DNA from: Phycomyces nitens
Taxonomy: Eukaryota > Mucoromycota > Mucoromycetes > Mucorales > Phycomycetaceae
NCBI GenBank assembly: GCA_022702545.1
Contig: JAHRBC010000004.1
Location: forward strand, 1,116,001 to 1,180,000
DNA length: 64,000 nucleotides
Direction of reading: 5' to 3'
The notes beneath the pieces are model-generated. The model was not told the DNA's origin. It ran no database searches and saw only the letters and a program-made list of their open reading frames with translations. This document shows positions 1 to 13,452 of this stretch, piece by piece; within the stretch, counting starts at the first letter, position 1; each line of letters begins with the position of its first letter. The translations under genes and the position numbers were made by a program.

Positions 1-42
1 CTTCTCTTTCCATTTCTTCCCTACTTTCTGTATTTTCATGTC

Positions 43-3000
43 ATGGCCAGAACCTCGGGCTGGTTTATTCTCGCGGTCTGTCTGGGCAAAGTCATTGCCG
101 ATCCGTTTGTCATTCCAGTCATTGACACCAATGAGCTTGGTTTTCTCGGCCTAGCTGGAGATCTGGCCGGTCTGTCTGTCTTCAAGGACACTCGCCAGAA
201 AGATTATAGCCCTGGACTGCACTCAATCATATCCTACCAAGACCAAGTTTATGCATGGCTTGCTTCTGCCAATGGACCCATCACAGCCACCTGCTTCTTG
301 CCACCCCACCTCTACCTTGCCGGCCAGTTTACAGCCATCAACAACACCCAGCTAAAATCAGTTGCGCGCTTTGATACCTTGTTACAGGTCCTGTCAAATC
401 TAGGACAAGGTGTCGATGGAATCGTGCACGCGTTGCACTGTGACCCCGCCGAAAACCTTGTGTATGTAGGAGGCGAATTTGAATCTCCTCTTGCAAGCAC
501 AGCTGGTGCTAATGTAGCCATCTGGCAGGCAGAACAACAGGTCTGGATAGAAGCACCCTGGAAGGGGTTCAATGGACCGGTGTATGCCATTGAGCCCTTT
601 GTGGAGAGGAATTCTGTCTTGTTTGGTGGCCGGTTTGATGCCACTGCTGATGGTCAGCTTTATAATCCCCAGACACTAGTGAACACTGTGTATCCCAAGG
701 TAAGTTGTCTAGACATCTGGCAAGAAGTCTTAGTTTGTGTGTTTTAGGCCATAAGGGGTGGAAATGGAGCTCTGTCGGGAAACTACAGCGATCCAAGCAG
801 TGTGTCTTGTCAAAGCCAGTCTTATGGAAAGCCCTGGTTACTTCAGGGAGGAGTACCTGGCTATTGGGAGGCTGATTTTGGCCATTCGATATCACCTACT
901 GTCATTCGTATCTCTAATGCACATATCAACGGAAGGGGTACTCGGGTATTCAGGTATTCATAGCATGTATGTTTGTGGTCAGTCAAACTCAGGCAACATA
1001 ATAGTGTACTTGCCCTAGGATCAAATACTTATTTTGAATTGTCGACCATTGATCCAATCACACACACAAACACCACCTGCACTACAGCTTGCATTCTCTC
1101 AAACGACAGCACAATACCTTTTCAGGACTTTACGGTTCTTGGACAAAAGACCACCAGTTCTATAAGGATAAATATCGATGGCTGGTATGGGGCAGGTGGT
1201 GGGCTAGACAGCGTCGAGATACTCGAGACAGGTAAAGATAGCAATATTTTATGGACAGTGATTGACTCGTCCTGTCTAAATCACAATAGACATTGCCATT
1301 TATCCTTCACTTGGGACCATCAACACTTCTGCATGCAGCACAGGTCTTGTTAGCTCTACATCTATGACTGGAGTGTGGAGAGAAGTGTATGTGTTTGGAT
1401 ACTATCAAAGCGTCTTGGTTTCATCTTTCCCAACCTCATCTGGTACCACAAATGCCTCTGTAACCTATGCTCCGTAAGTAATAAAAATGTGTTTTTGGAA
1501 AAAAAATGTGGCTAAATATGTTGCAGAAATATAGCTGTACAAGGATCTTATATTGTATCGATGCATACGCCTGGCTGCATCGGAAGCAGCTCATGTGGAC
1601 AGCGTACTCAGGTTGACCTTGTCCTCCAAATGACACCTCAGAATACCACCACAGTTACTATCGACCAGACAAACACCGAGGACCAGACGACAATAATCTA
1701 TTCTGGCCAAATGGCTGCCTCCACCACTTCTTTTCAGCCCACAGTTCTCTTGAGGCTCTCGGAATCAGCAAGATCACCGACTGACAAGACAACTGTTATA
1801 ATAGCAGACTCCATCTCCTTTACATTGAATACAACTGCTCCAAACTTGGTTAGCATTCTCGAGTACAGTCCTAGAAACCATACTGCAAACATTACTTCCT
1901 GGCAACCCCTTTCCCGCAAGTACAAATAATTATATATTAATTATATATAATTAATCGATATCTAAACCATGTGTCTGTAGAGCAATTGACCCTAGGATCA
2001 ACTGTCCGAACCATGGACGCCACAAGTGACAAGGTCTGGATTGGCGGGTCTTTTCTGGGCCCCAACGGTACACAAAACATTGCAGTCTATGATACTGTTT
2101 TGGGCCAAATGTTGCCATTGCCACAAAATGGTCTCAATGGAAATGTGTCTAGAGTATTGAAAGTTGGTTCTGGTAATGACTAGAAAGCAAATTGTAAAGA
2201 AAGAAAGAAAAAGAAAGTGGTTTTATTTTTTGCTAATAGTTTCGACAATTCAGAACTACTGGTTGGTGGCTATTTCAATAGCACAATTGGTGGTCTGGGG
2301 CTCTCTCATCTAGGTCGCCTGGATACAGTCAACCAGACCTGGCTATCATTTGATGGGGTAAGCTACAAGACTTATTAAGATAGACCATTTGTGATTTACA
2401 TGTTTTCAAGGGAGTCGATGGCCCTGTAGAATATATCTTTACCATTGACAACTCTTCAGTTCTGATTTCGGGTGCATTTAATAACGTGGTTGGGTTGGGT
2501 AACAGCTCACTTCATCCCTTTGTGGGCAATGCCGTCTGGAATACAGAAACCAATCGGTGGATACAGAGCACTTCTCTGGTTGTAGGAACAGTTTCTGCTA
2601 TTCATTCTCTAGAAAATACCAGTTTGTGGATAGGCGACATTAGAGCAGCCCAGACATATCGCACCAACACCGTGGCAATATCCAATAATCTCACATCATA
2701 TCCACCTCTCTACTCAGCATACAATGTGCACACTGGTGCAGTTTGGTACCCAAATCAAGATAATCGCACACAATTCACTCTTTTGGCTGGACAATTATCC
2801 CAAGATAGTAGTGATTCTGATATACTTTTATACAATGGGACCACATGGAAAAGCCTTTTTTCTGTAGCAGGAAAGGTTGCTTCCATGCTCGTATTTAACG
2901 ATCATCTCTATTTCGGAGGCCAGTTTAGGAATGATAATCAGACCAGCTTTTCAGTCTATGATCTACAGAACAATACGTTTATCAATGTTGGTGGTGTTTA

Positions 3001-4638
3001 TAGTAAGTGTATCATTAGCCTATAAATCAACATTATCAAGTTCCTTTTGTAGTCTAATTGTCTTTTTTGTTTTGTGTGTGTGCAGATGTCGATGAATCCC
3101 CGGGTTCAGTAGAGACCCTTCAGATTCACCCAAATGGGGAATCACTGATTGTGGGAGGTGACTTTATCAAAGCCGGGTCCCTGGATTGTGGACCTGTTTG
3201 TTCGTTTAACATCTCGACTCACAAGTGGGATATATCCGGAAATGGCCTCAAAGGACATGTCTATCAGTTGGATAGTTCAAGTGAAGGAATCATTGTCGCT
3301 GGTGATCTAATAATCAATGACCAGCAGACACTGGTGGCCCAACTTGTAGCCGACAAAGTAGACTGGGAAGCCTATTTGCTAGAAGCAGCCCTGCCATCTT
3401 CAATACCCACCACAATTCTCAAAGATAAAGACACGGTGGTCATTGCAGGCAAGAGGTATATATTTTCATATTGTATTACATCAATCTCTCTTGTCTAAGA
3501 AATGTTACAGGAGCGATACAATGTCTGCTTTTATGGGTTCCTGGAATGGACAGGATTACACAGATATTGGTGAGCCAAAAAAAAAAAAGATGAACGATTG
3601 AGAAAATTACACCCTTGATATTTGTATTAATTTATTGGATTCAAAGGCTCTCTGTTGGGCAACTCTAGTGATATCCACCAACTTTTATATGTTCCAATCG
3701 AATCCTCACCAAATGAAGCGAGATATCCAAATGGCACCCAGAATATGCTAATGGCGGTTGGAAACCTTGTCATTGAGCCATTTGGTAATTCCAGTGCTGC
3801 ATTTTACGATGGTGTATCTTGGTACCCCTATATTCTCTCTTCACGTTTTGATGGCCATCCAGGAACTATCAATCAATTGTTCTCTAATGTTTCCTGCTGT
3901 AGTATTGCCAAAAACGCCCAGGATCGTAAGTAAACCTTGTATTTCCAAACCGATTATCCATTTACCCTTTACTTAATTTATGTCTAATCTATACTTCTCC
4001 TACAAAGACTATCTGTCTACTCCTGCAGTAATTCTCATCTCTATTGCTGCCTCTCTTGGTCTTGTGTTCTTGATCGTTTGTGCTGGCCTATTATTCTTGG
4101 CATGGAAACGTAGAAATGGCAATCGAGATGAGCCCGAACCAATGCCACCCTGGATTCCATCTAATACACCACCAATGCGTCCGATACCTCCAGTACCTTC
4201 AGTACCTCCAGTACCTCCAATGCATCCAGTGACCCCAATTCCTCCAGTTCCACCAGTGCCAATATCTGAACAGACTGGCCAGCCTGGTCCTAGCAATCTT
4301 TCGAAAGCAGGATTAGCAAATGTTGGATTTGGATCTCTCATGGCAGCTGCAATGTCCACTTCGCCAGAAATAGAGGCTGCAACCGAGAATTCGCCAAAGC
4401 TTTATTACGCCAGACATTCATTTGAGGCCAAAGAGAATGGCGAGTTGAGCTTCAGTGTGGGCGATCCTGTCGTGGTTGTGGACACTTCTGATAATATTTG
4501 GTGGATGGGCTACAAAAATGATGGTAAAAACTAGATTGTGTTTGTCTGATACTAAACCTGGTTTCCATAGGCTCAAACCATCCGATTCCTGGAATATTCC
4601 CGAGCAATTATGTTGTCATGAAGAAACCAGGCCCATGA
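43..4638 (+). CDS. RAX2: Rax2-like cortical polarity protein with C-terminal SH3 domain
   Basis: Membrane protein of the Rax2 family, which marks cortical sites for polarised growth in fungi. The start ATG opens a signal peptide (MARTSGWFILAVCLGKVIA). A long ectodomain follows with repeated beta-propeller-like blades (LYLAGQFTAINN, VYVGGEFES, LFGGRF, WIGGSF, LYFGGQFRND) and many N-glycosylation sequons. A single membrane segment lies at about 4030-4110 (ISIAASLGLVFLIVCAGLLF), then a basic stop-transfer, a cytosolic proline-rich stretch (4141-4270) and an SH3 domain (YARHSFEAKENGELSFSVGD ... WWMGYK ... GIFPSNYV). At least ten short introns interrupt it. Intron 1 is 700-747 and the last, about 4524-4571, splits the SH3 domain; the stop is TGA at 4636-4638. 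The product is about 1,300 residues, near the family's usual size. I know Rax2 tails as short, so the SH3 extension is the odd part. Rax2 identity is from conserved fold and motifs and was not tested by search. Confidence 0.85.
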
Positions 4639-5004
4639 GGTGCATTTCTTCTTACAAGATGGGCCCTCTATGTATAAAAGTGCATTTATATATTTATACC
4701 TTTCATTGACTAATGCCTTTTATCATACATCGATACTTGCAACAATCAACTTTTACACCTAATACAACCTATTCAATATATATATGTATATTCAATTAAT
4801 TAATTAATAATGATAATAGTAATAATAGTAATAATAATAATAGTAATAATAAAAAGACCTCGGGTATTGTACCTCTATTTTTGCAAGTGCCATCCAAATA
4901 CTCAAGTTCAATCTGCAAACACATCTTGCGGGGACTCAACCATTTATCCTTTTTTTATATTTCTTGGTGGTGGATTTTTTTTTACATGTATAATCACCCT
5001 TGTC

Positions 5005-6633
5005 ATGTTCATTAGACGATTCCTTCAACCCCTCACTCTGAATGCTCGTAATTCCTCATCAAGATCTCTTTGGACAGCCGTCACAGGCACTGGTCCGACA
5101 TTAGAAGCATGTCTTGACAGCTGTGTACAGCAGGCAAAACTCCAAAAGGGTGCCACGGTCGCGATTGCCATGGTCTCAAAGTCATTCGAGGCTCATGATT
5201 ACGAGAACCTCCCCAGCCTTGTAAAGGAACGTCTGTCACCTACATGGCTAGTGGGATCGGTGGTGGATCGCGTCCCAAGTTTTGAACATGGTGTGTCATT
5301 ATGGGTGGGCTATGATGAAAAAGTAGTTGGATTCCAGGTCAAAGATGGCCCTGAACGTAACAAGGTCAGATCTGTGTCTGTTGGCCGATGGGGCCGTCCT
5401 GAGGATCTTTCTAGAGTTAATTATCAACGTCAAAAGATGGAAGATGCTGGCTGGGAAGGATTCGAAAGCATCAGTAGACCTACACAGCAGTATCCTCTGC
5501 CTGACGAACTCTCGACTAGGTATATTTATCTACGAGACATGGCGTAGAATAACAAATTCTTGTTTTTTTTTTTTTTTAGCAAGACACCTTCTCTCGTGTT
5601 CCTTGCATCGGATAATGAGCCAGATGAGCTTCTAAAGAATCTTGACCATCATTTTCCAGATACAGCCAAGGTAGGCCATTAAAGAGGTTGGTTTTAGAAA
5701 GTAATTTGAAGATGAATTAGGTTGGCATCATTAGTGCCTCCACACCGTTTGTCAATGGAAATCCATACACCCTCTTTTACCAGGATAAGCTCATGGGTGC
5801 TGGTATTACTGGATTTGCTTCTTACAGTGCCAAGAAAGTCGAGGCCGGTGATGTGAGTATTGAGCATGCTGCACTCCAGGCAATGGGAAAGACCATGAAG
5901 ATCACTAGGTAAATTAGACGATTTGAAATATGCAAAAGAATTAACGTGTGTGGGGTGTAGATGTCGTGGTAATATTATCCTTGATTTGGATCAAGCAGGA
6001 GCCACAGGTCTCTTGCTGGAATTGATCAAGAACAAGCAAAACGCTCTCATTTCCAAGGACGAGACGTTTTATCTTGGAATATACGCTCCAGGAGAAGTGA
6101 ACGAGGACAAGTCCAAGGTTCATATTGAAAATATTTTTTCTTATTCTTGATATTACGGTGTTAATGTAATGCTTAGATGACGGTTTGTCGAGTGACAAGC
6201 GGCGATCCCTCTCGCGGCAACATGTCAATAGACACAACCATTGACCTTCAAGAGGGGCAGGTTGTCCAGGTAATATTTTGTTCTGTCTATCAGGTTCACA
6301 ATACCTATCATTTAATCTATATTCTAGTTTATGAGACGAACAAAGATTGCCAACAGTGATCTATTGAAACCAGCCAAAGGTATGTGCTGTATTCTTTATT
6401 TTGATGATTCAGTATTGATCCCTTGGCTTATTCTAGACGACTGTCTGGTTCTTGGAGTATCTGACAAGGATACAACCATTGACGCATTCCAGGTCAACAT
6501 ACCACCTTCAGGACAAGCAATTGTTGGTGTTGTTGGTGGATCAAGCGAAAATGGCGTGATTATTGGTAAACCTGGTATGCAGAGTCAGATAATGGATGTT
6601 CCTTATTCAAAAGTTACTTTATGCACACAATGA
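5005..6633 (+). CDS. FIST-domain protein, possibly mitochondrial
   Basis: Resembles the FIST_N/FIST_C architecture found in bacterial sensors and in eukaryotic FBXO22-like proteins. The N-terminal half has GATVAIAMVSKSFEAHD, then LVFLASDNEPDELLKNLDHH and VGIISASTPFVNGNPYTLFY; the C-terminal half has ILDLDQAGATGLLLELI, SKDETFYLGIY, the SGDPSRGNM stretch and a closing glycine-rich segment (QAIVGVVGGSSENG). The frame is open upstream to 4810, but that part is low-complexity Ile/Val from an AAT repeat. I choose the ATG at 5005 because it gives a basic, acid-free leader (MFIRRFLQPLTLNARNSSSR) typical of a mitochondrial presequence. Introns at 5520-5579, 5671-5720, 5909-5960, 6119-6176 and two more join in frame. 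No F-box is visible. It starts about 370 bp after the Rax2 stop and converges on the WDR7-like gene. FIST domains are thought to bind small ligands such as amino acids; the role here is unknown. Confidence 0.72.
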
Positions 6634-6689
6634 TAAATAAACTGTTAGTTGTTTTGAGACTAATAGTAATAATAATAATAAAGTATATT

Positions 6690-9600
6690 TTAAACAGGGA
6701 AACTCATAACAAAATCATAGACAATAAGCTTGACACATCGTGCAGAAGTCCATTCGATATGAACATTTAAAAGGATTTCGGACGCCTCGATTGGATCTAA
6801 TGCAAGTTTTTTTGTCAAGGTTACTCTATGTTAAACACACACACACACACAAAGACACTTACTACGCGGGTTAGCAAAAGAGAGTACTTTGTATGGTTTT
6901 TGTATACTGGAGGACCCATTGTCTCGAGTCTTTCCGCCTTCTGTACGTTGCTGGCCAAGCCCTTGAGTCAGACTGCTTGCCAGCATTCCAAACAAGCTGA
7001 GGTTTGTGTACCAGACTCGGACTGTTTGATCTTGAAGACAGCAGGTCGCAATGAATTTGGCATCTGGTGAGAATGAAAGTGCATCGACTGGCCCCATGTG
7101 TCCCTATATAAACTATTGTTAGATGTCTAGTATATTTGTGCAGTACTAGTTACCTCGAGTACAACTGAGCGTGTGGCTGTTCGAAGATCATAAATAACTG
7201 CTGCACCTTCTTGTGTGCCAACCGCCAGCTTTTGTGCACTTCCGCTAAAGTCCACACACGGATATCTGTACCATAATGTTAATCAAGAGTACATACAGAG
7301 ACAACTCTTACGCTTTCACTAAATGGTGGAGAATAGATGTGGCAGACTGGAGCACAGACTCTCGCATGTGTGCTACATTGGGGTCCAAGGTCTTTACTAC
7401 TGCCTCTGCAACCCTATTGACACTCGAGTAGAGCAGCATAGGTTTCTGTGTGGTTTCATTAGTAGGGCCAATTTGGTTTCGAGCTATTTACCTTTCGAAT
7501 AAAATAACCAATCATTGTTAGACACTGTATACGCTCATCAATCTTTTTAGAGTGCATGGTATCATATGTGAGTGTACCAAGAACAAGAGGCATGTTTGCA
7601 ATGGCAATATGAAAGATAGCTTGTTTGGCTCCTCTATTGATAGAGGCCATACTAGACTGTGTATCAGATGCATAGGCAAACAATGTTCGCAAGACTTCGG
7701 CAGCGTTGATATATGATTCCCAAGTAGAGAATCCCTGGCTGAGAAGTTCCATGGAAGCCAAAGTACGTGCAACAGAGACAGTGGTTCCTGACTGGTCAGC
7801 GCTAATAGTGCTCGCAGTACGAGGTTCTTCAAGTTCAGCATCTGACAGCAGCAAAGTTAAACTTAGAGCAGTCGATTTACGAATGCTTTTTTTTTTTTAA
7901 AAAAAAGGGGGTATATGGGTTATTAGATTTCAGAAGATTATTTAGTATTGTATTGGTGATGAAATACCTCGGTGTCAGCAAGTACGAATGATCGCATCCC
8001 ATAATACCCAAAATAATAGCAGCCTGGACCATCATATGAGACCCATGTGTCTCAGATGTATTTGATGTAGGCACTACAAGCATACAGTGAGCATATTGTC
8101 TCTGCAAACATAAAGCATAGTGGCTTACAAAAGGTCTCCCAATAATGAACAAGTTTTTCAAGCTCTTCCGTCGAGAGTCCAGTTACTGCACTTGAAAACA
8201 GAGCTCGAGCTATCATTATTGTTGTTGAATAGGTGAATTGTTTGAATAAATGCATGCAACCACTTGTCTATAGGCCAATTTTACCTGACTTGTCTTGCCA
8301 GTATTTGCTCAACATCGACAATGAAGGGAAACAGTAGTCAGATCCAATAACAGCAGGAAGTGACATTGCATACCCAGATAATAGATCAGAGGTTCTACTG
8401 TCTTCACCTACAAGTAAAAGATAGTCAATACACAAAAAGCTTTTAAAGACGTTTTATTGCTTACCTGCTGCATAAATCATTGCCTTTGCCAACAGCGCAA
8501 TCGACAATAGACGTACAGCTGTCATTGAAGGAGAGACCTTCCAAGAATCCTTTTCATCATTCAATGGTGGGAGCAAAGACAGGTACCCATTTGTACTAAA
8601 TTAAAGACCATTTAGCCACAATAAGCTTGTAGATTCTCAGCAATAAATCAAGCTTGCCTGCGTATTCCATTGCTCACTGTGTGTCCATTATATAAAGACT
8701 TATTTAGAGCTCTCTTGCAGACATCCTCCAAAGCTTCATTGACCTGCCATGACATGGTTACTGTCATGACAGCAGCAATCAACTCTAGACGCTTTTCTCG
8801 CCACTCAGCCTTGGCTTTACGTTTTGCACTTGCAGAAGGATTACTATCGTCAATATATGAATCCATTGGGTCATCCTTGTCGGGTTTAAAGGCCAGTATC
8901 TCGGGAACAGAGTCGAATGATTTCGTAGACACGGACGGTTTCAAAGGCGGAGGGATCAATAGTCCATTTGAGGTCTCTCTTACAGGATTGTTGACAAGAT
9001 GGGTATAAAGATCATGAACCAGGCGTCGAATGTTAAATGTAAATACGTGAGCATATATTTCTTTAGTGCCTGAGACAAGTGGTCTGATTGAGACGGTATT
9101 CTTTGTGCTTCCAGCAGATTTTGAAGAATTGCTGTGGAATGGTAGCTGATTGACAGGCCATCTGTCATCTTCAAGCACATCTCGCGACTGTTTCCCTGTC
9201 AAAACACGATCCAAATGAGCGGTTTGTATCTAGGTGAACCAAAAAAAAAATACAATAAGATGTTGTTGTCATGGATACAAATAATAATAATAATAATAAG
9301 AAAATTAATAGTTACCTGCCAAACAAAGGCAGTTTCATCCGAGTATCCAAGAACCATGTAATCCTCGGTTGTTCTCCACTGAATGGTACTGAGTGGACAA
9401 GTATAGCCTGGAAATATAAACAAGCTTATTTTATAGGATGAGTAAAAAAAAATTCATTATTATCTATGAATCACCATGCTTACCAATTCATAGACTCGAC
9501 AGATATGAGGGCCAGAGAATTGTCTCTGGCAATTGACCCAACGCACCCACGAATACGAGCATCGGTCTGCTCGGCTGGTTCGATAAAGGCATCTACTGGG

Positions 9601-11948
9601 AGTGCATGAACAGTAAAAGATGCAACATATTCGCTGTCGCTAAATTTAGATACAAGCAAGTATGATTAGTAAAAATAAACAAGCAGGAAATACCTATAAG
9701 GTTATATAAAAACGCCCTATAAATTACATGAGGTTCCAGATCTTGACTGCACCATCTCTTCCACCAGACAGCAAGTAATGATGGCCGGCGACTTGATGGC
9801 TTTCAGGTACAATCATACAGGTTACTTCGCCATCGTGTGCGCGTTCAAATGCTCTGACACCTTGGTCCAAGTACTGAGAAATCTCATGTAGATGAAGTAG
9901 AGCCAAGGCTATCGGCACAATACAAATTGTGCCATTTTCTATTTGAACATATCATATAACATTAAACCCAAGTCTACTTATATACAACCGACTGACCATA
10001 AGCAAGTGCCAGATGATGGCTACTGACGGTTGTTGTAGCTGTGATGTGTCCAAATACTGGATCCTTGTGTGTCTTCAAGGGCCATATATCAGCAAAGGTA
10101 GACTCTAAACCCATTGATGGTTGGGTTTATACGCCAAGTAAACAATAGACCAGCAAGTTTAGCAAGATGTTTACATGTTTTTTGTTTTTTGTTTTTTTGG
10201 ATCTTATCGCACCTGCACGTACGGTGATGGTATCATTATTGCTAGAAGCCTGTTTGACTTCAGAGAAGTTTCCGAGTGGAACTAGACAGAAAGCAGACGC
10301 AGTGGGACGATTGCAAAACAAGATTGCAGTTGGCTCCTCAAGTCCTTTACAGAGCGTAACATTGAGAGACCCAAGAGACAAAGATAGACCTATTAAAGAG
10401 GATAAGAAAACGAGTCGATAGTTTTGTTGTTTAGACTCATTATTTTACCTTCATTATCAAAACAATACGCCTTCATCAAATGTGCACTGAGATGTATAGA
10501 TTCATATTCTGGTTTAGTAAGAGTGAAGTATGCTTCTGACCAACCAACCTATAATACAGTTGGGACTCATCCACCATAACCCCAGGTCGTACTCCTTCTG
10601 GTGCTTTGAGGTGGTAATCATAAAATTCACCATTCTGACCACACACACACACACAAACATTCATGGGACAATGTCAATACTTTGATGGACACAACTTGTC
10701 TGTTACACCCAAACACTCCCTTACCTGTGTCCATAACACACATCGATCTGGTCCACAAAATGCACCACCAGTCCAGCTGGTTTCAGGCTTTGATACCAAC
10801 GTAACATGAGGAATAAAATCGACACCCGAGAGCGCGAATATCTAGAGTTTCTTCCCTCTTTAGTTTGAATGCTGATCGTTAAAGTCCATATAAAAAAAGA
10901 CTCACAATCACATTTCGGCTGGTTAGAGCCATGCACAGACTGGGCATTTGTTCATTGTTGACAAGATCAAACGCAACATCAAACATATCGTTGCTGTCTT
11001 TACCCAGTAATGACTGGTAGACAGCAGATTGGTCCTTGAGCACAATCTGTCTAGAGACATCAAAGTCCCATACATCCAGCCGCCCGTTCATTGTTAATGT
11101 GGCCAGACGTCGACGACGGGTCACTTTTACAGAACATTTGAATCAGTCTGGATTCATTTGCACATTAAACCACCTGGCTGTTTTGTTTTACCAGGATCAT
11201 AAAAGTCTGTGCATGTCACCCAATTAGAGTGGCTACCCCATACCCTGACAACCTATGGCCATGACTAGGATAAGCTTCACCAAAGCCTAAAAGACTATAT
11301 TTATCTATCTATCTATAGACTTGCCTCAAGTGTTGTAGTATTCAAAATGCATATCTCATTTGACTGCCCACAGCAAAATATATATCTTTCCGAGAACTGG
11401 CAACTGGTTGAGAAATCAAAGCAAACCGATTCTCTAGAGTTTACCTGTCTAAATACTTTGAGTTGACTTGGCACACCAAAGAATCCGTTTGGATTACTGG
11501 TTAAACAGCGCCCGTCCGAAGTATTCCACCGTGCTACCTCACTGAGTTAAATATGAGTAAAGAGTATGGGATTGATCAAGTGGATTACCCATCTTCTGAA
11601 GCACTAATCAAGACATCTTCTCTTGTGGACAATGAATCTGTCTCGGTCTTAACAATGCACAGAGCTACCACAGGTGTTTTATGTCCATTGAGAACAAGTG
11701 CATGCTGATGAATTATGACGTAGATAGTAATGAAGTGTAAGAGCAAAGTGTGTCTTTGTAATTTTATTGCGTATAAAGCTAAAGGCTACCTGAAGCAAAG
11801 ACGGATTAGTTTGTGAGAGAGAATAAACCAAAATGGTGCCATCTTTTTGACCCGCATAGACATGAGGGTAACTGCTGATTAAACAAGTTGTATTTGGATT
11901 AGAAAAACCATGCCAGACGACCAGTGGCAGTAAAACAGAAGAGGCCAT
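6690..11948 (-). CDS. WDR7: WDR7 / rabconnectin-3 beta-like WD40 protein
   Basis: Large multi-exon WD-repeat protein. Partner proteins of the rabconnectin-3 complex regulate V-ATPase assembly at vacuoles and endosomes (family knowledge). The start at 11948 gives MASSVLLPLVVWHG, like the WDR7 N-terminus; an upstream in-frame extension is only Phe/Leu low complexity. N-terminal WD blades are seen near 11.8 kb (HVYAGQKDGTILVYSL), 11.1 kb (LATLTMNGRLDVWDFDV), 9.75 kb (YLLSGGRDGAVKIWNL) and 9.35 kb (MVLGYSDETAFVWQV). A linker and helical-repeat region at 7.3-9.2 kb holds a KAEWREKRLELIAAV segment. The C-terminal blade at 6.95-7.10 kb reads GPVDALSFSPDAKFIATCC ... VRVWYTN. The last exon follows an intron with donor gtaagt and acceptor gcattag and encodes NVHIEWTSARCVKLIVYDF, closing at TAA 6690-6692. 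I estimate about 1,400 residues, close to human WDR7. The gene ends 57 bp from the FIST gene stop. Confidence 0.82.
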
Positions 11949-12103
11949 GGTCGTCGTGAAGAATAAAAAAGAAAGAAGGAAAAGAAAAAAGGGAAAGAGT
12001 GGGTACAACTAGAGAACAAGCTGTCTACTGTCTAAAGGTCGTGACTGTCGTGGTTTCAATGCCACTGATTACTCCGTTATCTGTTAAAGCATCTTTGAGC
12101 AAC

Positions 12104-12558
12104 TCACCAACAGCAATAACTAGTGTAGACAATACATGTTAGAAAGGTCCAAGTAGAAAAAGGTAAAGGGAAACTTGCCCGAGTTTTGGTAGTTCTCCGC
12201 CGCCGCCGCCGCCACCACCACCACCACCACCACCTCTTGGAGGTTGTGGGCCTCCATAAACAGGCATACTCATGGGATTAACATAGACAGCTCGGCCACT
12301 AGGAGGTACAGCAGAATATCCACTAGGAAGTCCACTAGGAGGTCCTCCAGAAGGTCCACCAGGATAGCCACTAGACGGCTCACCAGGATGTCCTTGGGGT
12401 AGACCAGAGGGAAATACGAGCCCGGGAGTATAGCCTGGAGCTATATATTAAAAGTGTGAATATATGACATTGACCCATAAATAATTTTATGCCAAAGAGT
12501 TACCAGGACCATATTGAGGTGGTGGCGGAGGAGGAGGAGCGTTGTTCCAGAATGGCAT
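12104..12558 (-). CDS. Cysteine-tail small protein, member A (Pro/Gly-rich, ends YCCW)
   Basis: Unrecognised gene that I assign to a local family from structure. Exons on the minus strand are 12558-12504 (55 nt), 12440-12179 (262 nt) and 12119-12104 (16 nt), giving 110 residues. The N-terminus is MPFWNNAPPPPPPPQYGP; the body is Pro/Gly/Ser-rich with repeated PSGG/PPSG units, followed by a run of 13 glycines. The micro-exon adds the tail YCCW. Intron 1 is phase 1 (GT-AG); intron 2 is phase 2 with a GC donor (gcaagt) and a ctacactag acceptor. If intron 2 were retained the protein would lose the cysteines and end about 11 residues later. A TATAAATA box lies at 12618-12625. No signal peptide or membrane helix is visible. 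The GC donor is supported by the same tail and phase in five neighbouring genes; without it the tail call fails. Confidence 0.6.
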
Positions 12559-12617
12559 TGGATAATATAACTTTGTAGATAGAGTAGATAATGTTGAAGC
12601 TTTAACGTATTGTCCAG

Positions 12618-12625
12618 TATTTATA
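12618..12625 (-). promoter_or_regulatory. TATA box of member A
   Basis: TATAAATA on the minus strand, 60 nt upstream of the member A ATG at 12558. The same octamer precedes members B, C and F at similar distances. Confidence 0.5.
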
Positions 12626-13452
12626 CTCATTAATTTATCAGTAATTTGCTTTTGGTATACATACATCAATAAAGACCTTTCCAGATGCGTTATTTTCAAG
12701 TGGGTGCTTGTTTGTAGTCTTCATATCACAAGTGTTGTTGTTGTCCTATTATCAATGCAGTGTAAATAGTATATGCAACAAAAGACAATCGGTATGTTGC
12801 ATTAAAGATTGGCTTGTAATATTTATAGTTTAATATAAACAAATGAACCATGTACTCAAGTCTAAAAATACCAATGAATGCACAAGCTGTTCAAGAGAAA
12901 TGCTATCTGAATAACATCCAAAGGGTTGTCATCTTGGGGCTAATCAAGTAATTTATCCATAAAGACCTTATAAACTACCAAATCAAAGAATAATATGGTC
13001 CAAAACCTTTTTTTTTAAAAAAAAATATCAATCTGCCCTATAACTCTATTTCTTTAACAAAAACACTTTTTTGATATATAATGTATTTAAGACCATGCTT
13101 TGTACTTATCCAAGAGATTGAACATGATCTACTAAATCTCATTGGCCTCGTTTAAACATATCTTGTAAAATATAAGCTATCAACCACTCAATACTCTATT
13201 AATAAATTCCAAATATGAAAATACTGTCAAGCTCCACAATAGCTCTTTAATATCTTTACCATATAATAATTCTAATGGATTTATATTCGCCAAGTTTATT
13301 CACATTGAAAAATAAAGTAATGATTCTATGAGCTTCAAGACAATACAAAATGAATAAATAAAAAAATGCCAGGATTTAATAGCTGATATCAGGACATTGA
13401 TCTCACAAGATTTTTCCCATTAGCTTTTCTGTAAAATCTAATCAAGCTAGTT
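12626..13452. other. Intergenic, AT-rich, no gene seen
   Basis: Between members A and B. Only short shadow ORFs and a T-tract/A-tract dyad near 13011-13025 are visible. Confidence 0.5.

Noticed and set aside
4810..5004. Upstream extension of the FIST gene
   Set aside because: Ile/Val homopolymer-like translation of a microsatellite; the ATG at 5005 gives a better N-terminus.
12182..12235. CCG/CCA run as an independent trinucleotide expansion
   Set aside because: It is the poly-Gly coding part of member A on the minus strand.
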